Shown here in pieces: positions 1-7,903 of a stretch of 64,000 nt of DNA. The position numbers were made by a program, and so were the translations under genes. Origin of the DNA: Fermentibacter sp964564435 (lineage in GTDB: Bacteria > Fermentibacterota > Fermentibacteria > Fermentibacterales > Fermentibacteraceae). The first letter of the stretch is position 1, and every line of letters starts with the position of its first letter. The notes beneath the pieces are model-generated. The model did no database searches. It saw only the letters and a program-made list of their open reading frames with translations, and was not told the origin of the DNA. The stretch is taken from assembly GCA_964564435.1 (NCBI GenBank), contig CAZMAT010000010.1:1-64000 (forward strand). The letters are read 5' to 3'.

Positions 1-168
1 ACCCTGAACCTCCCCGAGGAGGTTCGCAGGGGCTATGCCGAGAGGATCCCCCTGGGGAGGATGGGCAGGCCCGAGGATGTGGCCGAGCTGGCGGCGTTCC
101 TGCTGGGCGACGCATCCTGCTATCTGAACGGAACAGTGATACCGGTGGACGGCGGATTGTCAACCTGA
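1..168 (+). CDS. fabG: 3-oxoacyl-ACP reductase FabG, C-terminal fragment
   Basis: This is the last 55 codons of an SDR-family reductase whose start lies outside the window. The visible tail reads through an RIPLGRMGRPEDVAELAAFL segment and ends in a VDGG-containing C-terminus. Both are hallmarks of FabG-type short-chain dehydrogenases, where this part forms the last helix and strand of the Rossmann fold. FabG reduces 3-oxoacyl-ACP with NADPH in fatty acid elongation. The immediately following acpP and fabF genes make that role much more likely than another SDR function. The catalytic Ser-Tyr-Lys residues are not in the window. Confidence 0.88.
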   Translation, partial: TLNLPEEVRRGYAERIPLGRMGRPEDVAELAAFLLGDASCYLNGTVIPVDGGLST

Positions 169-180
169 GAGGAGAGACAC

Positions 181-420
181 ATGTCCCTCGAGAATCGTGT
201 CACGGAGATCATCGTAAACAAGCTGGGCGTCAGGTCCGAGGAGGTCACCCCCGAGGCCAGCTTCCAGACGGACCTCGGCGCCGACTCCCTCGACCTCGTC
301 GAGCTGATGATGGATTTCGAGGACTCCTTCAAGCTCAAGATTTCCGACGAGGACTCCTCGTCCCTCAAGAGCGTCGGCGACGTGATAAAGTACCTCAAGG
401 CCCACGGGGTAGAGGAATAG
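181..420 (+). CDS. acpP: Acyl carrier protein
   Basis: This is a 79-residue acidic protein of normal ACP length. The motif LGADSLDLVELMM contains Ser36, the site of 4'-phosphopantetheine attachment, followed by the usual helix II. It carries growing acyl chains in type II fatty acid synthesis in the cytosol. The ATG has a purine-rich AGGAGAG ribosome site just upstream and lies 12 bases after fabG. The fabG-acpP-fabF order is standard. Identification is secure from sequence alone. Confidence 0.97.
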   Translation: MSLENRVTEIIVNKLGVRSEEVTPEASFQTDLGADSLDLVELMMDFEDSFKLKISDEDSSSLKSVGDVIKYLKAHGVEE

Positions 421-466
421 CGGCCCCGCCGCTCCGGCCGTCACTTACTGCACAAGGACGGGTGAA

Positions 467-1705
467 GTGAAGAGGCGGGTTGTCATCACCGGCATGGGAG
501 CGATCAGCCCCGTCGGGCTCGATGTCGCGGAGTGCTGGTCGAACACGGTTGCCGGCAGAAGCGGCATAGGGGCCATCACACTGCTCGATCCGGCCCCCTA
601 CACCACCCGCATCGCGGGAGAGGTGCACGGATACGAGGCCGAGAAGTTCCTCGACCGCAAGCTGGCGGCGCGTTCCGACAGGTACACGCAGTTCGCCATC
701 GTTGCGGCCAACGAGGCCTTCGCCTCAGCCGGGCTCGGCGGAGGGGCGATCGATCCGAACAGGCTGGGTGTGATCATCGGTACGGGCATCGGGGGTCTCG
801 GAACCCTCGAAACCGAGCACAGCAAGGCCCTCGAGAAGGGCGTCGACCGGATAAGCCCCTTCTTCTGCCCCATGATGATAGGCAACATGGCCAGCGGGCG
901 CGTCGCCATCGAGCTGAACGCGAAGGGCATCAACTATGCCACCGTGACTGCGTGCGCCACGAGCGGGCACGCCATAGCGGCCGCCATGGACGCCATCAGA
1001 CTGGGCAGGGCCGACGCGATACTGGCCGGAGGGGCCGAAGCCCCCATCACCATGATGGGGCTCGGGGGATTCTGCTCACTCAAGGCGCTGTCCACGAGGA
1101 ACGACGACCCCCTCACCGCCTCCAGGCCCTTCGACAGGGACCGCGACGGGTTCGTCATGTCCGAGGGCGCCTCGGTCGTCGTGCTCGAGGACTACGAGTT
1201 CGCCGTGAAGCGAGGCGCGCCGATCCTGGCCGAGATGCTGGGAGCGGGGATGACCTGCGACGCCTTCCACATAACGGCACCCGCCGAAGGCGGCGAGGGG
1301 TCGGCCAGGGCCATGATCCTGGCGATGGAGGACGCGGGCATCACGCCTGCGGACGTCGACTACATCAACGCGCACGGTACTTCGACCGAGCTCAACGACG
1401 CCGGCGAGACGATGGCCATCAAGGCCGCCCTCGGGGAGGACCACGCCCGCAGGGTGATGATCTCCTCGACCAAGTCGGTCACCGGCCACATGCTGGGCGC
1501 CGCGGGCGCGATAGAGCTGATCTTCTGCGTCCTGGCCATGCGTGACGGGGTCGTGCCTCCGACGGCGACCCTCGAGAACCCCGATCCGGCCTGCGACCTG
1601 GACTACGTGCCGGGCGAGGCGCGCAAGGCCCGGGTTGACCATGCCCTGAGCAACTCCTTCGGCTTCGGCGGGCACAACGTCACCCTGGCGGTCGGCCGCA
1701 TATAG
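467..1705 (+). CDS. fabF: Beta-ketoacyl-ACP synthase II
   Basis: This 412-residue thiolase-fold condensing enzyme elongates acyl-ACP with malonyl-ACP. The catalytic triad is visible: Cys163 in TACATSGH, His303 in NAHGTSTELND and His341 in SVTGHMLGAAG. The spacing matches FabF-type enzymes rather than FabH. The start is GTG at 467. The stop TAG shares its last base with the GTG start of the next gene, so rnc is translationally coupled. The gene follows acpP by 46 bases. Confidence 0.97.
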   Translation: MKRRVVITGMGAISPVGLDVAECWSNTVAGRSGIGAITLLDPAPYTTRIAGEVHGYEAEKFLDRKLAARSDRYTQFAIVAANEAFASAGLGGGAIDPNRLGVIIGTGIGGLGTLETEHSKALEKGVDRISPFFCPMMIGNMASGRVAIELNAKGINYATVTACATSGHAIAAAMDAIRLGRADAILAGGAEAPITMMGLGGFCSLKALSTRNDDPLTASRPFDRDRDGFVMSEGASVVVLEDYEFAVKRGAPILAEMLGAGMTCDAFHITAPAEGGEGSARAMILAMEDAGITPADVDYINAHGTSTELNDAGETMAIKAALGEDHARRVMISSTKSVTGHMLGAAGAIELIFCVLAMRDGVVPPTATLENPDPACDLDYVPGEARKARVDHALSNSFGFGGHNVTLAVGRI

Positions 1706-2526
1706 TGCAGACATCGTCCATGGACGCCTCCACCGCCGTCAGGGCGGCGGAGGCGTCGATCGGATACAGCTTCGGGAACCGCGCGCTGATCCGGAGGGCC
1801 CTGACGCACCGCTCCACGGGTGGTGAGGATTACGAGCTCCTCGAGTTCCTCGGCGACGCGGTGCTCGAGCTGCTTGCGCGCGAGCTGCTCCTCGAGGAGC
1901 ATCCCCTCGAGGACGAGGGCCGGCTGACCCGCAGGAAGCGGTCGCTGGTATCCTCGAGGGCGCTGGCGTCGGCGGGGCGCAGGCTCGGGCTCGACGGAGC
2001 CGTGGTGGCGGGCGGAGGGATGCCCCGCCCCTCCGGCTCGGTGATATCGGACGTCGTGGAGTCCGTCTGCGGGGCGGTCTATCTCGACGCCGGCCTGGAC
2101 ACTGCACGGGCCGTCATCAGGAAGGCCATATTGGTCCCGTTGCTCGAGGGCGGGTCGGACCCCGGGGCCGACCCGAGGAGCGGTCTCCAGGAGATGTGCC
2201 AGGCCCGCGGCATGGAGCCGCCCGTCTACAGGGTCGTACGAAGCGGCGGGCCAGATCACGACCCGGTGTTCGAGGCGCGGGTCTCCCTCGCGGGACGCGA
2301 GGCCGGCTCGGGCAGTGGAGCGACCAAGAGGCAGGCGCAGTCGGCCGCGGCCAGGGATGCGCTCGGCCGTTTCAGAGGAGGGCATGATGGACTACTTTCT
2401 GTCGGAGGACATCAGGGCGATACGGGAGCTCTGTGCGGAGATAGCGGCGAAGCACATCAGGCCCGTCAGGGAGGAGCTCGACAGGGAGAACCGCTTCCCT
2501 CACGAGATCATGAAGGTGCTGGCTGA
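1705..2526 (+). CDS. rnc: Ribonuclease III
   Basis: This protein cleaves double-stranded RNA in rRNA and mRNA processing. The RNase III signature ELLEFLGDAVLEL is at about residues 44-56, with catalytic Glu47 and Asp51. The second acidic pair, in DVVESVCGAVYLD, is near residues 117-121. A double-stranded RNA binding domain follows, ending in ATKRQAQSAAARDALGRF. The normal family end is near base 2375, but the frame stays open to a TGA at 2524..2526. This adds about 46 residues out of frame inside the acyl-CoA dehydrogenase gene. Either the native stop was lost or there is a one-base error near 2380. The fabF-rnc neighbourhood is conserved in many bacteria. Confidence 0.92.
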   Translation: MQTSSMDASTAVRAAEASIGYSFGNRALIRRALTHRSTGGEDYELLEFLGDAVLELLARELLLEEHPLEDEGRLTRRKRSLVSSRALASAGRRLGLDGAVVAGGGMPRPSGSVISDVVESVCGAVYLDAGLDTARAVIRKAILVPLLEGGSDPGADPRSGLQEMCQARGMEPPVYRVVRSGGPDHDPVFEARVSLAGREAGSGSGATKRQAQSAAARDALGRFRGGHDGLLSVGGHQGDTGALCGDSGEAHQARQGGARQGEPLPSRDHEGAG

Positions 2527-3547
2527 CAGCGACCTCTTCAGGATCTACATCCCGACGGAGTACGAGGGCCTGGGCCTGGGCTCGCTCTCCCTCTGCGTCG
2601 CGGCCGAGGAGCTGAGCAGGGCCTGCGCGGGCATCGCGACGACGTACGCAGCCAACGCCCTGGGAGCCATGCCCATCCTCCTGAGCGGCAGCGAAGAGCA
2701 GAAGAAGCGCTTCCTGCCCAGGCTCGCATCGGGGTCCAGCCTCGCGGCCTTCGGCCTCACGGAGCCCGATGCCGGCAGCGATGCCGGCGGCCTCCGGACC
2801 CGGGCGATCCGCGACGGCGACTCGTACGTACTCAACGGCACCAAGCAGTGGATCACCAACGGCGGGGAGGCGAAGGTCTACACCATCATCGCCCTCACCG
2901 ATCCCGACCGCGGGGCCCGCGGCGCTTCGGCCTTCATCGTCGAGGACGGCACGCCGGGCTTCAGCTACGGCAAGAAGGAGGACAAGATGGGCATCCGCGC
3001 CTCGGCGACCAGAGAACTGGTCTTCGAGGACTGCAGGGTCCCCGCCGAGAACCTCATCGGGCGTGAGGGCACCGGCTTCATGGTCGCCATGAAGACCCTC
3101 GACAACTCGAGGCCGGGCGTGGCCGCGCAGGCCGTGGGCATCGCCCAGGGCGCCCTCGACGAGGCCCTCGTCTACGCCTCCCAGAGAAAGCAGTTCGGGC
3201 AGCGCATCGACTCATTCCAGGGCATCCAGTTCATGCTCGCCGACATGGCCACGCAGGTGGAGGCCGCCAGGGCGCTCACCTACTCGGTTGCACGTATGAT
3301 CGACGGCGGCGTGAAGAAGTTCGAGAAGGAGGCCGCGATGGCGAAGGTGTTCGCCAGCGACGTCGCAATGAAGGTGACGACCGACGCGGTGCAGATCTTC
3401 GGCGGGTACGGCTACATGAAGGAGTACCCTGTCGAGAAGATGATGAGGGACGCCAAGATCACGCAGATATACGAAGGCACCAACCAGATACAGCGCAATG
3501 TCATAGCCTCCGCTCTCATAAGGGAGACGGCCTCCAGGGAGAAGTGA
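2387..3547 (+). CDS. Acyl-CoA dehydrogenase (butyryl-CoA dehydrogenase type)
   Basis: This 386-residue flavoprotein oxidises acyl-CoA, or reduces enoyl-CoA, using FAD and passes electrons to ETF. N-terminal helical, middle beta and C-terminal helical domains are all present. The flavin/substrate segment AAFGLTEPDAGSDAG is at about residues 123-137. The catalytic base is Glu363 in YEGTNQIQR. Two ATG codons are adjacent (2384 and 2387); 2387 is chosen because GAGGAGGG sits at a better distance from it. The etfBA genes follow directly, so this is most likely the short-chain dehydrogenase partner of that ETF. The substrate chain length cannot be read from the sequence. Confidence 0.93.
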   Translation: MDYFLSEDIRAIRELCAEIAAKHIRPVREELDRENRFPHEIMKVLADSDLFRIYIPTEYEGLGLGSLSLCVAAEELSRACAGIATTYAANALGAMPILLSGSEEQKKRFLPRLASGSSLAAFGLTEPDAGSDAGGLRTRAIRDGDSYVLNGTKQWITNGGEAKVYTIIALTDPDRGARGASAFIVEDGTPGFSYGKKEDKMGIRASATRELVFEDCRVPAENLIGREGTGFMVAMKTLDNSRPGVAAQAVGIAQGALDEALVYASQRKQFGQRIDSFQGIQFMLADMATQVEAARALTYSVARMIDGGVKKFEKEAAMAKVFASDVAMKVTTDAVQIFGGYGYMKEYPVEKMMRDAKITQIYEGTNQIQRNVIASALIRETASREK

Positions 3548-3550
3548 CCG

Positions 3551-4339
3551 ATGCGGATCGTAGTCGCGATGAAGCAGGTTCCCGACACCGCCGAGGTGAG
3601 GATCGACCCCGAGCGGAACACACTGGTGCGCGACGGCGTGCCTTCCATCATGAATCCCTTCGACGCCTACGCGCTCGAGGAGGGGCTGCGCTGGAAGGAC
3701 GCCCTGGGCGGAGAGGTGATAGCCCTCACGATGGGCCCCCCGCAGGCCGAGGCCATCCTCCGCGAAGCCGTCTCGATGGGCGCCGATCAGGCCGTACTGC
3801 TGTCCGACAGGGCCTTCGCCGGCGCCGACACCTGGGCCACCTCGCACACCCTGGCGGCGGCCGTGGCGAAGCTCGCCCCGGTCGACCTCGTCCTGACCGG
3901 CAAGCAGGCCATCGACGGCGACACGGCCCAGACGGGCCCCGGCATGGCCGCCACGCTCGACTGGCCCCAGCTCACCTTCGTGGGCCGCGTGCTCGGCATC
4001 GAGGGCGGCAGGATCAGGGTCGAGCGCTACGTCGAAGGCGGCGTCGAGACGCTCGATTCCTCCCTCCCGGCGGTGGTGACCGTCCTCAAGGACGCCAACA
4101 CCCCCAGGATGCCGTCCCTCAGGGGCAAGATGAAGGCCCGCAGCCTTCAGGTGACGGTCTGGACGGCCGCCGACCTGGGGCTTCCCCAGTCCGAGACCGG
4201 CCTCGAAGGCTCGCCGACGAGGGTCGTGCGCATAGCCACCCCCGAGTCGAGGAGCGGAGGGGAGATACACCGCGGATCGCCGGAGGAGCTGGCCGTGATC
4301 CTCGCGGACATCCTCCTGGGAGAGGGGGGCGGGGAATGA
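3551..4339 (+). CDS. etfB: Electron transfer flavoprotein, beta subunit
   Basis: This 262-residue ETF-beta protein starts MRIVVAMKQVPDTAEVRID, the family N-terminus, and carries the FDAYALEEGLR segment. A further conserved stretch reads LTGKQAIDGDTAQTGPGMAA, the usual ETF-beta signature region. The subunit binds AMP, or an extra FAD in bifurcating ETFs, and docks to the dehydrogenase. It starts three bases after the acyl-CoA dehydrogenase stop and its TGA overlaps the ATG of etfA. All three products therefore probably assemble as one complex. Confidence 0.96.
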   Translation: MRIVVAMKQVPDTAEVRIDPERNTLVRDGVPSIMNPFDAYALEEGLRWKDALGGEVIALTMGPPQAEAILREAVSMGADQAVLLSDRAFAGADTWATSHTLAAAVAKLAPVDLVLTGKQAIDGDTAQTGPGMAATLDWPQLTFVGRVLGIEGGRIRVERYVEGGVETLDSSLPAVVTVLKDANTPRMPSLRGKMKARSLQVTVWTAADLGLPQSETGLEGSPTRVVRIATPESRSGGEIHRGSPEELAVILADILLGEGGGE

Positions 4340-5538
4340 GCGCCAGGCTGGAGATCAGGACCGACGTATGCACAGGCTGCGGCCTGTGCACCTCCGCATG
4401 CCCGTTCGGCGCCCTGTCGCTCGTGGACGGCACCGCGTCCGTCTCGGACGCCTGCACTCTATGCGGCGCCTGCGAGTCCTCCTGCCCGTTCGGGGCGATC
4501 CTGATGCGCAGGACCGAAACCGTCGCGGAGGGCATCTCCGGGTATTCGGGAACCATGGTGATCGCCGAATCGCGCGAAGGCGCGATCGACCACAGCACGC
4601 TCGAGCTTCTGGGCGCCGCCCGGGCGATCGCCGAGGCCGAGGGCGGCCCGGTGAGCGCGCTGCTCGTCACCTCCGGGGCCGGTGACGGTCCGAAGGTCCT
4701 CGCCGAGCACGGCGCCGACATGGTCTTGGTGGTGGAGGACCCCGCCCTGGGCCACTACCTGACCGAGCCCAGGGCCGCGATCACGCGCAGGGTCATCACC
4801 GAGAGGAAGCCCGCGATAGTGCTCGCCGCGGCCACCACCACCGGGCGCGACCTGATGCCCAGGGTGGCGAAGCTCCTGAACACCGGCCTCACCGCCGACT
4901 GCACCTCGCTCTCGTTCGATCCGGCGAAGAACTGCCTCCTCCAGACGAGGCCTGCATTCGGTGGCAACATCATGGCCACGATCGTCTGCGAGGGCACGCG
5001 CCCCCAGATGGCCACGGTCAGGCCCAGGGTGATGAAGGCTCTCGAGCCCGACCCTTCGAGGGCCGCCGAGATCGTGAGGATCGCCCCCGAGCCAGGGGAA
5101 CTCGTGTCGAGGGTGAGGCTCGAGGGCTTCAGGGTCCTCGACGAGGGTATCGCCGACATAGCCGAGGCGAGCGTCATCGTGTCCGGCGGCAGGGGCATGA
5201 AGACCCCCGAGAACTTCTCGCTCCTCTCGGAGATCGCCGGGCTGCTGGGCGGAAGCGTCGGTGCCAGCAGGGCCGCTGTGGACTCGGGCTGGATCCCGTA
5301 TCCGCACCAGGTGGGACAGACCGGCAAGACGGTGCAGCCGCGCACCTATCTCGCATGCGGCATCTCGGGCGCCGTGCAGCACAGGGTCGGGATGCAGTCG
5401 TCCGACACCATCATCGCAGTCAACAGGGACGAGACGGCCCCGATCTTCCAGTTCTGCAGCGAGGGCTTCGTGGGCGACCTGTTCGAGATCCTCCCGGCCC
5501 TGGCGAAGGAGATACGCCGCCGCAGGGGGTCCGCCTGA
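4336..5538 (+). CDS. etfA: Electron transfer flavoprotein, alpha subunit with N-terminal 2x[4Fe-4S] ferredoxin domain
   Basis: This is a 400-residue fusion. Residues 1-58 form a bacterial-type ferredoxin with two CxxCxxCxxxCP clusters (CTGCGLCTSACP and CTLCGACESSCP). Residues 70-400 are a normal ETF-alpha, ending in the FAD-binding region with HQVGQTGKTVQP and an ISGAVQH segment. A ferredoxin-fused EtfA is known from anaerobes, for example caffeyl-CoA and lactate dehydrogenase ETFs, where the complex bifurcates electrons to ferredoxin. That role here is inference. The frame is open upstream to 3544, but the etfB reading frame occupies that stretch, so ATG 4336 in an ATGA overlap is the start. 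Confidence 0.95.
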   Translation: MSARLEIRTDVCTGCGLCTSACPFGALSLVDGTASVSDACTLCGACESSCPFGAILMRRTETVAEGISGYSGTMVIAESREGAIDHSTLELLGAARAIAEAEGGPVSALLVTSGAGDGPKVLAEHGADMVLVVEDPALGHYLTEPRAAITRRVITERKPAIVLAAATTTGRDLMPRVAKLLNTGLTADCTSLSFDPAKNCLLQTRPAFGGNIMATIVCEGTRPQMATVRPRVMKALEPDPSRAAEIVRIAPEPGELVSRVRLEGFRVLDEGIADIAEASVIVSGGRGMKTPENFSLLSEIAGLLGGSVGASRAAVDSGWIPYPHQVGQTGKTVQPRTYLACGISGAVQHRVGMQSSDTIIAVNRDETAPIFQFCSEGFVGDLFEILPALAKEIRRRRGSA

Positions 5539-6512
5539 CGGCCCGTGTCCTGACCGGAGTCCTGCACGTGCACACCAGGCACTCCGACGGGACGGGGAGC
5601 GTCGAGGACGTGATCGAGGCCGCGGCCCGCTGCGGCCTCGACTTCGTGGGCATCAACGACCACAGGACCCTCGCGGCCAGGGATGCGGGATGGCTCGGCA
5701 TGCACCGGGGAGTGTTCGTCCTGCCCGGGGCCGAGCTCGAGGATGCGCACCAGAACTGCCACATCCTCGCCTACGGCATCGACGGGATCCCCGCGACGAA
5801 GGACACCCGGGAACAGCTCGCGGCCATACGCGAGGCCGGAGGGCTCTCCCTGGCCGCCCACCCCTTCGAGAGGGGCGGCCATCTGCCGGGAACGCGCAGC
5901 TACGGCTGGACGAGGCCCGTCGATGGCGTCGACGGCGTCGAGGTGTGGAACTACATGTCCATGTGGAAGGCGGGGCTCTCGCCCTGGAACTTCCGCGACA
6001 GGGTGGCGAGGCCCGACGGGATGTCGAGGAGCCCCCTGCGCGAATCCATCCTCACGTGGTTCTCGTCGGGCGGCTGCGCCACCGGCGGGCCCGACGCGCA
6101 TGCCCTCCACGTCGGCGTCGGGCGCTTCCGCGTCTGCGTCTTCCCGTACGAGATGCTCTTCTCCAGGTTGAGGATGCATCTGGTGGTTGACTCCGGGGAG
6201 GATCGGCGGGATGTTCCGGACGAGAGGGGCATGCTCGACTCGATCCGGGCCGGCAGATGTTTCATGAGCAACGCCTTGCTCGGAGATGCCCGCGGGTTCT
6301 CGGCGCTGCTCGATGCGGGGGTGCTCTCGATCCGGGTGCCGGGGTGTTCCGAGGTCGTCGTCGGATCGCGCACTGGCGAGGTGGCCAGGGTTTCCGTCGA
6401 CGGCCCGGCGGGCTTCGAGACCGCCGTTCCCGCCGGCGTTCCACTCTACGTAGAGGTTCTCAGGGAGGAGGGGACATGGATATGGTGCGGGCTGCCCTGC
6501 TCCTCGCGCTGA
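5535..6512 (+). CDS. PHP-domain metal-dependent phosphoesterase
   Basis: This is a TrpH/YciV-like PHP protein of about 325 residues. The metal-binding motif LHVHTRHSDGTGS lies at the extreme N-terminus, followed by GINDHRT, an AELE motif, AAHPFERG and a late DAHALHVG. These supply the His and Asp ligands of a PHP site, which typically hydrolyses nucleotide phosphates. No ATG, GTG or TTG lies in frame between the etfA stop and the first His, except a GTG inside the motif itself. The best start is CTG 5535, overlapping the etfA TGA, or a distant ATG 5355 within etfA. The C-terminal 120 residues look like an extra beta domain. The natural substrate is unknown. Confidence 0.8.
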   Translation: MTARVLTGVLHVHTRHSDGTGSVEDVIEAAARCGLDFVGINDHRTLAARDAGWLGMHRGVFVLPGAELEDAHQNCHILAYGIDGIPATKDTREQLAAIREAGGLSLAAHPFERGGHLPGTRSYGWTRPVDGVDGVEVWNYMSMWKAGLSPWNFRDRVARPDGMSRSPLRESILTWFSSGGCATGGPDAHALHVGVGRFRVCVFPYEMLFSRLRMHLVVDSGEDRRDVPDERGMLDSIRAGRCFMSNALLGDARGFSALLDAGVLSIRVPGCSEVVVGSRTGEVARVSVDGPAGFETAVPAGVPLYVEVLREEGTWIWCGLPCSSR

Positions 6513-6967
6513 CGGCCCTCCCCGCGTTCGCCTCGCCTGTCGACACTGCCGACGATTTCCTCAGATCTGTCGAGTGGCGCGACGGCGACGCCCTTCTCGG
6601 AACGCTCAGCGAAAGCCTGCGGGCGACGCTCGAGGCAAGGTGGGCCGATTTCGGCGCGGTGGCGCAGGTGCGTCCGGAGCTTGCCTCCGCCGTTCTCTCG
6701 CGCACTCTTCCCTACCTCTCCCCGTCGGACCTGCCCGGCATGAGCCTCGCCGAGTTCCTCTCGCAGCTCATGCCCGTGCTCGATCTCACCGGCTACGAGG
6801 CCGCCATGGTCGAGCGCATGGACCTCGAGATGACCGGACGCGAGGCGGACGTGACGGTACACTGGCCCGACGGCCGCAGGGTGTCGTTCTCGATGATATG
6901 GGAGGAGAGCGCCTGGAGGATCGCCGGATCCGACATCCTCGACTCCATACTCGACGAGGTGTTCTAG
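6476..6967 (+). CDS. Secreted small protein, NTF2-like fold suspected
   Basis: This is a 163-residue protein with a clear signal peptide (MDMVRAALLLALTALPAFAS). The mature part runs TADDFLRSVEWRDGDALLGT into helices and ends in strands with WRIAGSDILDS. This layout, an N-terminal helix on 'amount of flux' residues and a C-terminal sheet, resembles DUF4878/NTF2-like proteins. It appears distantly related to the lipoprotein gene at 7137. The ATG has a strong GGAGGAGGGG ribosome site and overlaps the end of the PHP gene by 37 bases. The function is not known. Confidence 0.75.
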   Translation: MDMVRAALLLALTALPAFASPVDTADDFLRSVEWRDGDALLGTLSESLRATLEARWADFGAVAQVRPELASAVLSRTLPYLSPSDLPGMSLAEFLSQLMPVLDLTGYEAAMVERMDLEMTGREADVTVHWPDGRRVSFSMIWEESAWRIAGSDILDSILDEVF

Positions 6968-7079
6968 CCGCCGTGGGGCGGTGTCCCGCGGCGGGCCGGC
7001 ACGGGGCCGGAAGCGGGATTAACGGTTCGTGCCCGATCGTTGATATGTTCGACTTTCGCTGCTGCCGCCCCCGGCGGCC

Positions 7080-7119
7080 GGATGGATACCCAGGCGGTAT
7101 CCGCATCCCCTGAGTGGGG
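7080..7119 (+). promoter_or_regulatory. Paired hairpins in the 5' leader of the lipoprotein gene
   Basis: GGATACC at 7084..7090 pairs with GGTATCC at 7096..7102 around a 5-base loop. The stem is extended by GGAT 7080..7083 with ATCC 7105..7108 across a 2-base bulge. A second small hairpin, CCCC-TGAGT-GGGG, follows at 7107..7119. The ribosome site TAGGAGG comes directly after. The structure could stabilise the mRNA or shape translation; no known riboswitch is recognised. Confidence 0.4.
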
Positions 7120-7136
7120 TTAGTAGGAGGTTACAG

Positions 7137-7613
7137 ATGAGAAGGTTCCTGTCGGCAGTTTCGCTGCTCACGCTCCTTGTCGCCTGCGGCGGCGCCAGCC
7201 CCGAGGCCACGGTCACCGGCTTCTTCGACGCGATGAAGGCCGGCGACGGCGCCAAGGCCGTCACCTACCTCTCCCAGGCCTCGATCGACGAGATCGGCGC
7301 CGGCCTCGAGGACATCAAGGCCGACACCACCGGCATGGCCGCCGCGATGCTGCCCATGATGGGCATCAACGTCACCCCCGAGCAGCTCCAGTCCATGAGT
7401 GCCGAGGAGTTCGTGGCCGCCCTGTTCTCCTCGCAGATGGTCAAGGACATGTTCGGCACCGCCACGGTCACCATCGTCAGCTCCGAGGTCACCGGTGACA
7501 ACGCCGTCGTGAAGGTCAGCACCGTCATGAACGGTGAGACCACCGAGGAAGAGCTCGAGCTCATCCGCGAGGGCGGCGCCTGGAAGCTGAACATGGAAGG
7601 CTTTGGGATGTAG
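7137..7613 (+). CDS. Lipoprotein, DUF4878/NTF2-like
   Basis: This is a 158-residue lipoprotein. The signal sequence ends in the lipobox LVAC with Cys19 as the predicted lipidated residue. The mature domain has VTGFFDAMKAGDGAKAVTYL at its start and EELELIREGGAWKLNMEGF at its end, a typical DUF4878-like pattern with a C-terminal 'gWkv' strand. It probably sits in the periplasm tethered to a membrane. It has its own leader and is followed by a strong terminator, so it is monocistronic. It looks like a tandem relative of the preceding gene. No enzymatic role can be assigned. Confidence 0.85.
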   Translation: MRRFLSAVSLLTLLVACGGASPEATVTGFFDAMKAGDGAKAVTYLSQASIDEIGAGLEDIKADTTGMAAAMLPMMGINVTPEQLQSMSAEEFVAALFSSQMVKDMFGTATVTIVSSEVTGDNAVVKVSTVMNGETTEEELELIREGGAWKLNMEGFGM

Positions 7614-7625
7614 ACTGCGCCTGTG

Positions 7626-7685
7626 ACGGCCCCGGCCGGGGCCGTTCACGGCTGGGGGCCCCGCTCGCGGGGCCCCTTTCCTTTT
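7626..7685 (+). terminator. Double hairpin with rho-independent terminator
   Basis: A perfect 20-base palindrome (ACGGCCCCGG and its complement) occupies 7626..7645. It is followed by a second stem, GGGGCCCCGC-TC-GCGGGGCCCC, at 7655..7676 and a T-rich run TTTCCTTTT. The second stem plus T tract fits intrinsic termination of the lipoprotein mRNA. Confidence 0.85.
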
Positions 7686-7696
7686 CCTGCCCGGAT

Positions 7697-7891
7697 GGTG
7701 TCAGAGGAAAAAACGTAAAGTACGCAAAATCGTGTTATCGAAGCCGTCTGAAATTGCAGCATGCTTGTCGCGCTATTGTCGCAACAAGAAGTATGGCAAT
7801 GGAAAGCGCAGAATAATGGTTGAATCTACAGTATGTGTATCGCATGGTTCTGCCAAAGAGCTGCGTACTTTACGTTTTTTCCTCTGACACC
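7697..7891. mobile_element. Inverted-repeat element, copy 1 (MITE-like, 195 bp)
   Basis: This is a 195-bp block bounded by perfect 29-bp terminal inverted repeats, 7697..7725 and 7863..7891, beginning GGTGTCAGAGGAAAAAA. The interior is far more AT-rich than the surroundings and has no credible gene. A second copy of nearly the same length and ends is at 20615..20811. No clear target-site duplication is seen. The element sits tail-to-tail between the + strand lipoprotein gene and the - strand GroES-like gene. It may be a non-autonomous element moved by a transposase in trans; no transposase gene is in the window. Confidence 0.8.
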
Positions 7892-7903
7892 GCCCTCGGG
7901 GGG

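Noticed and set aside
3544..5538. A continuous 664-residue reading frame spanning etfB and etfA
   Set aside because: The first 264 residues are an out-of-frame Arg-rich reading of etfB. The real etfA begins at 4336.
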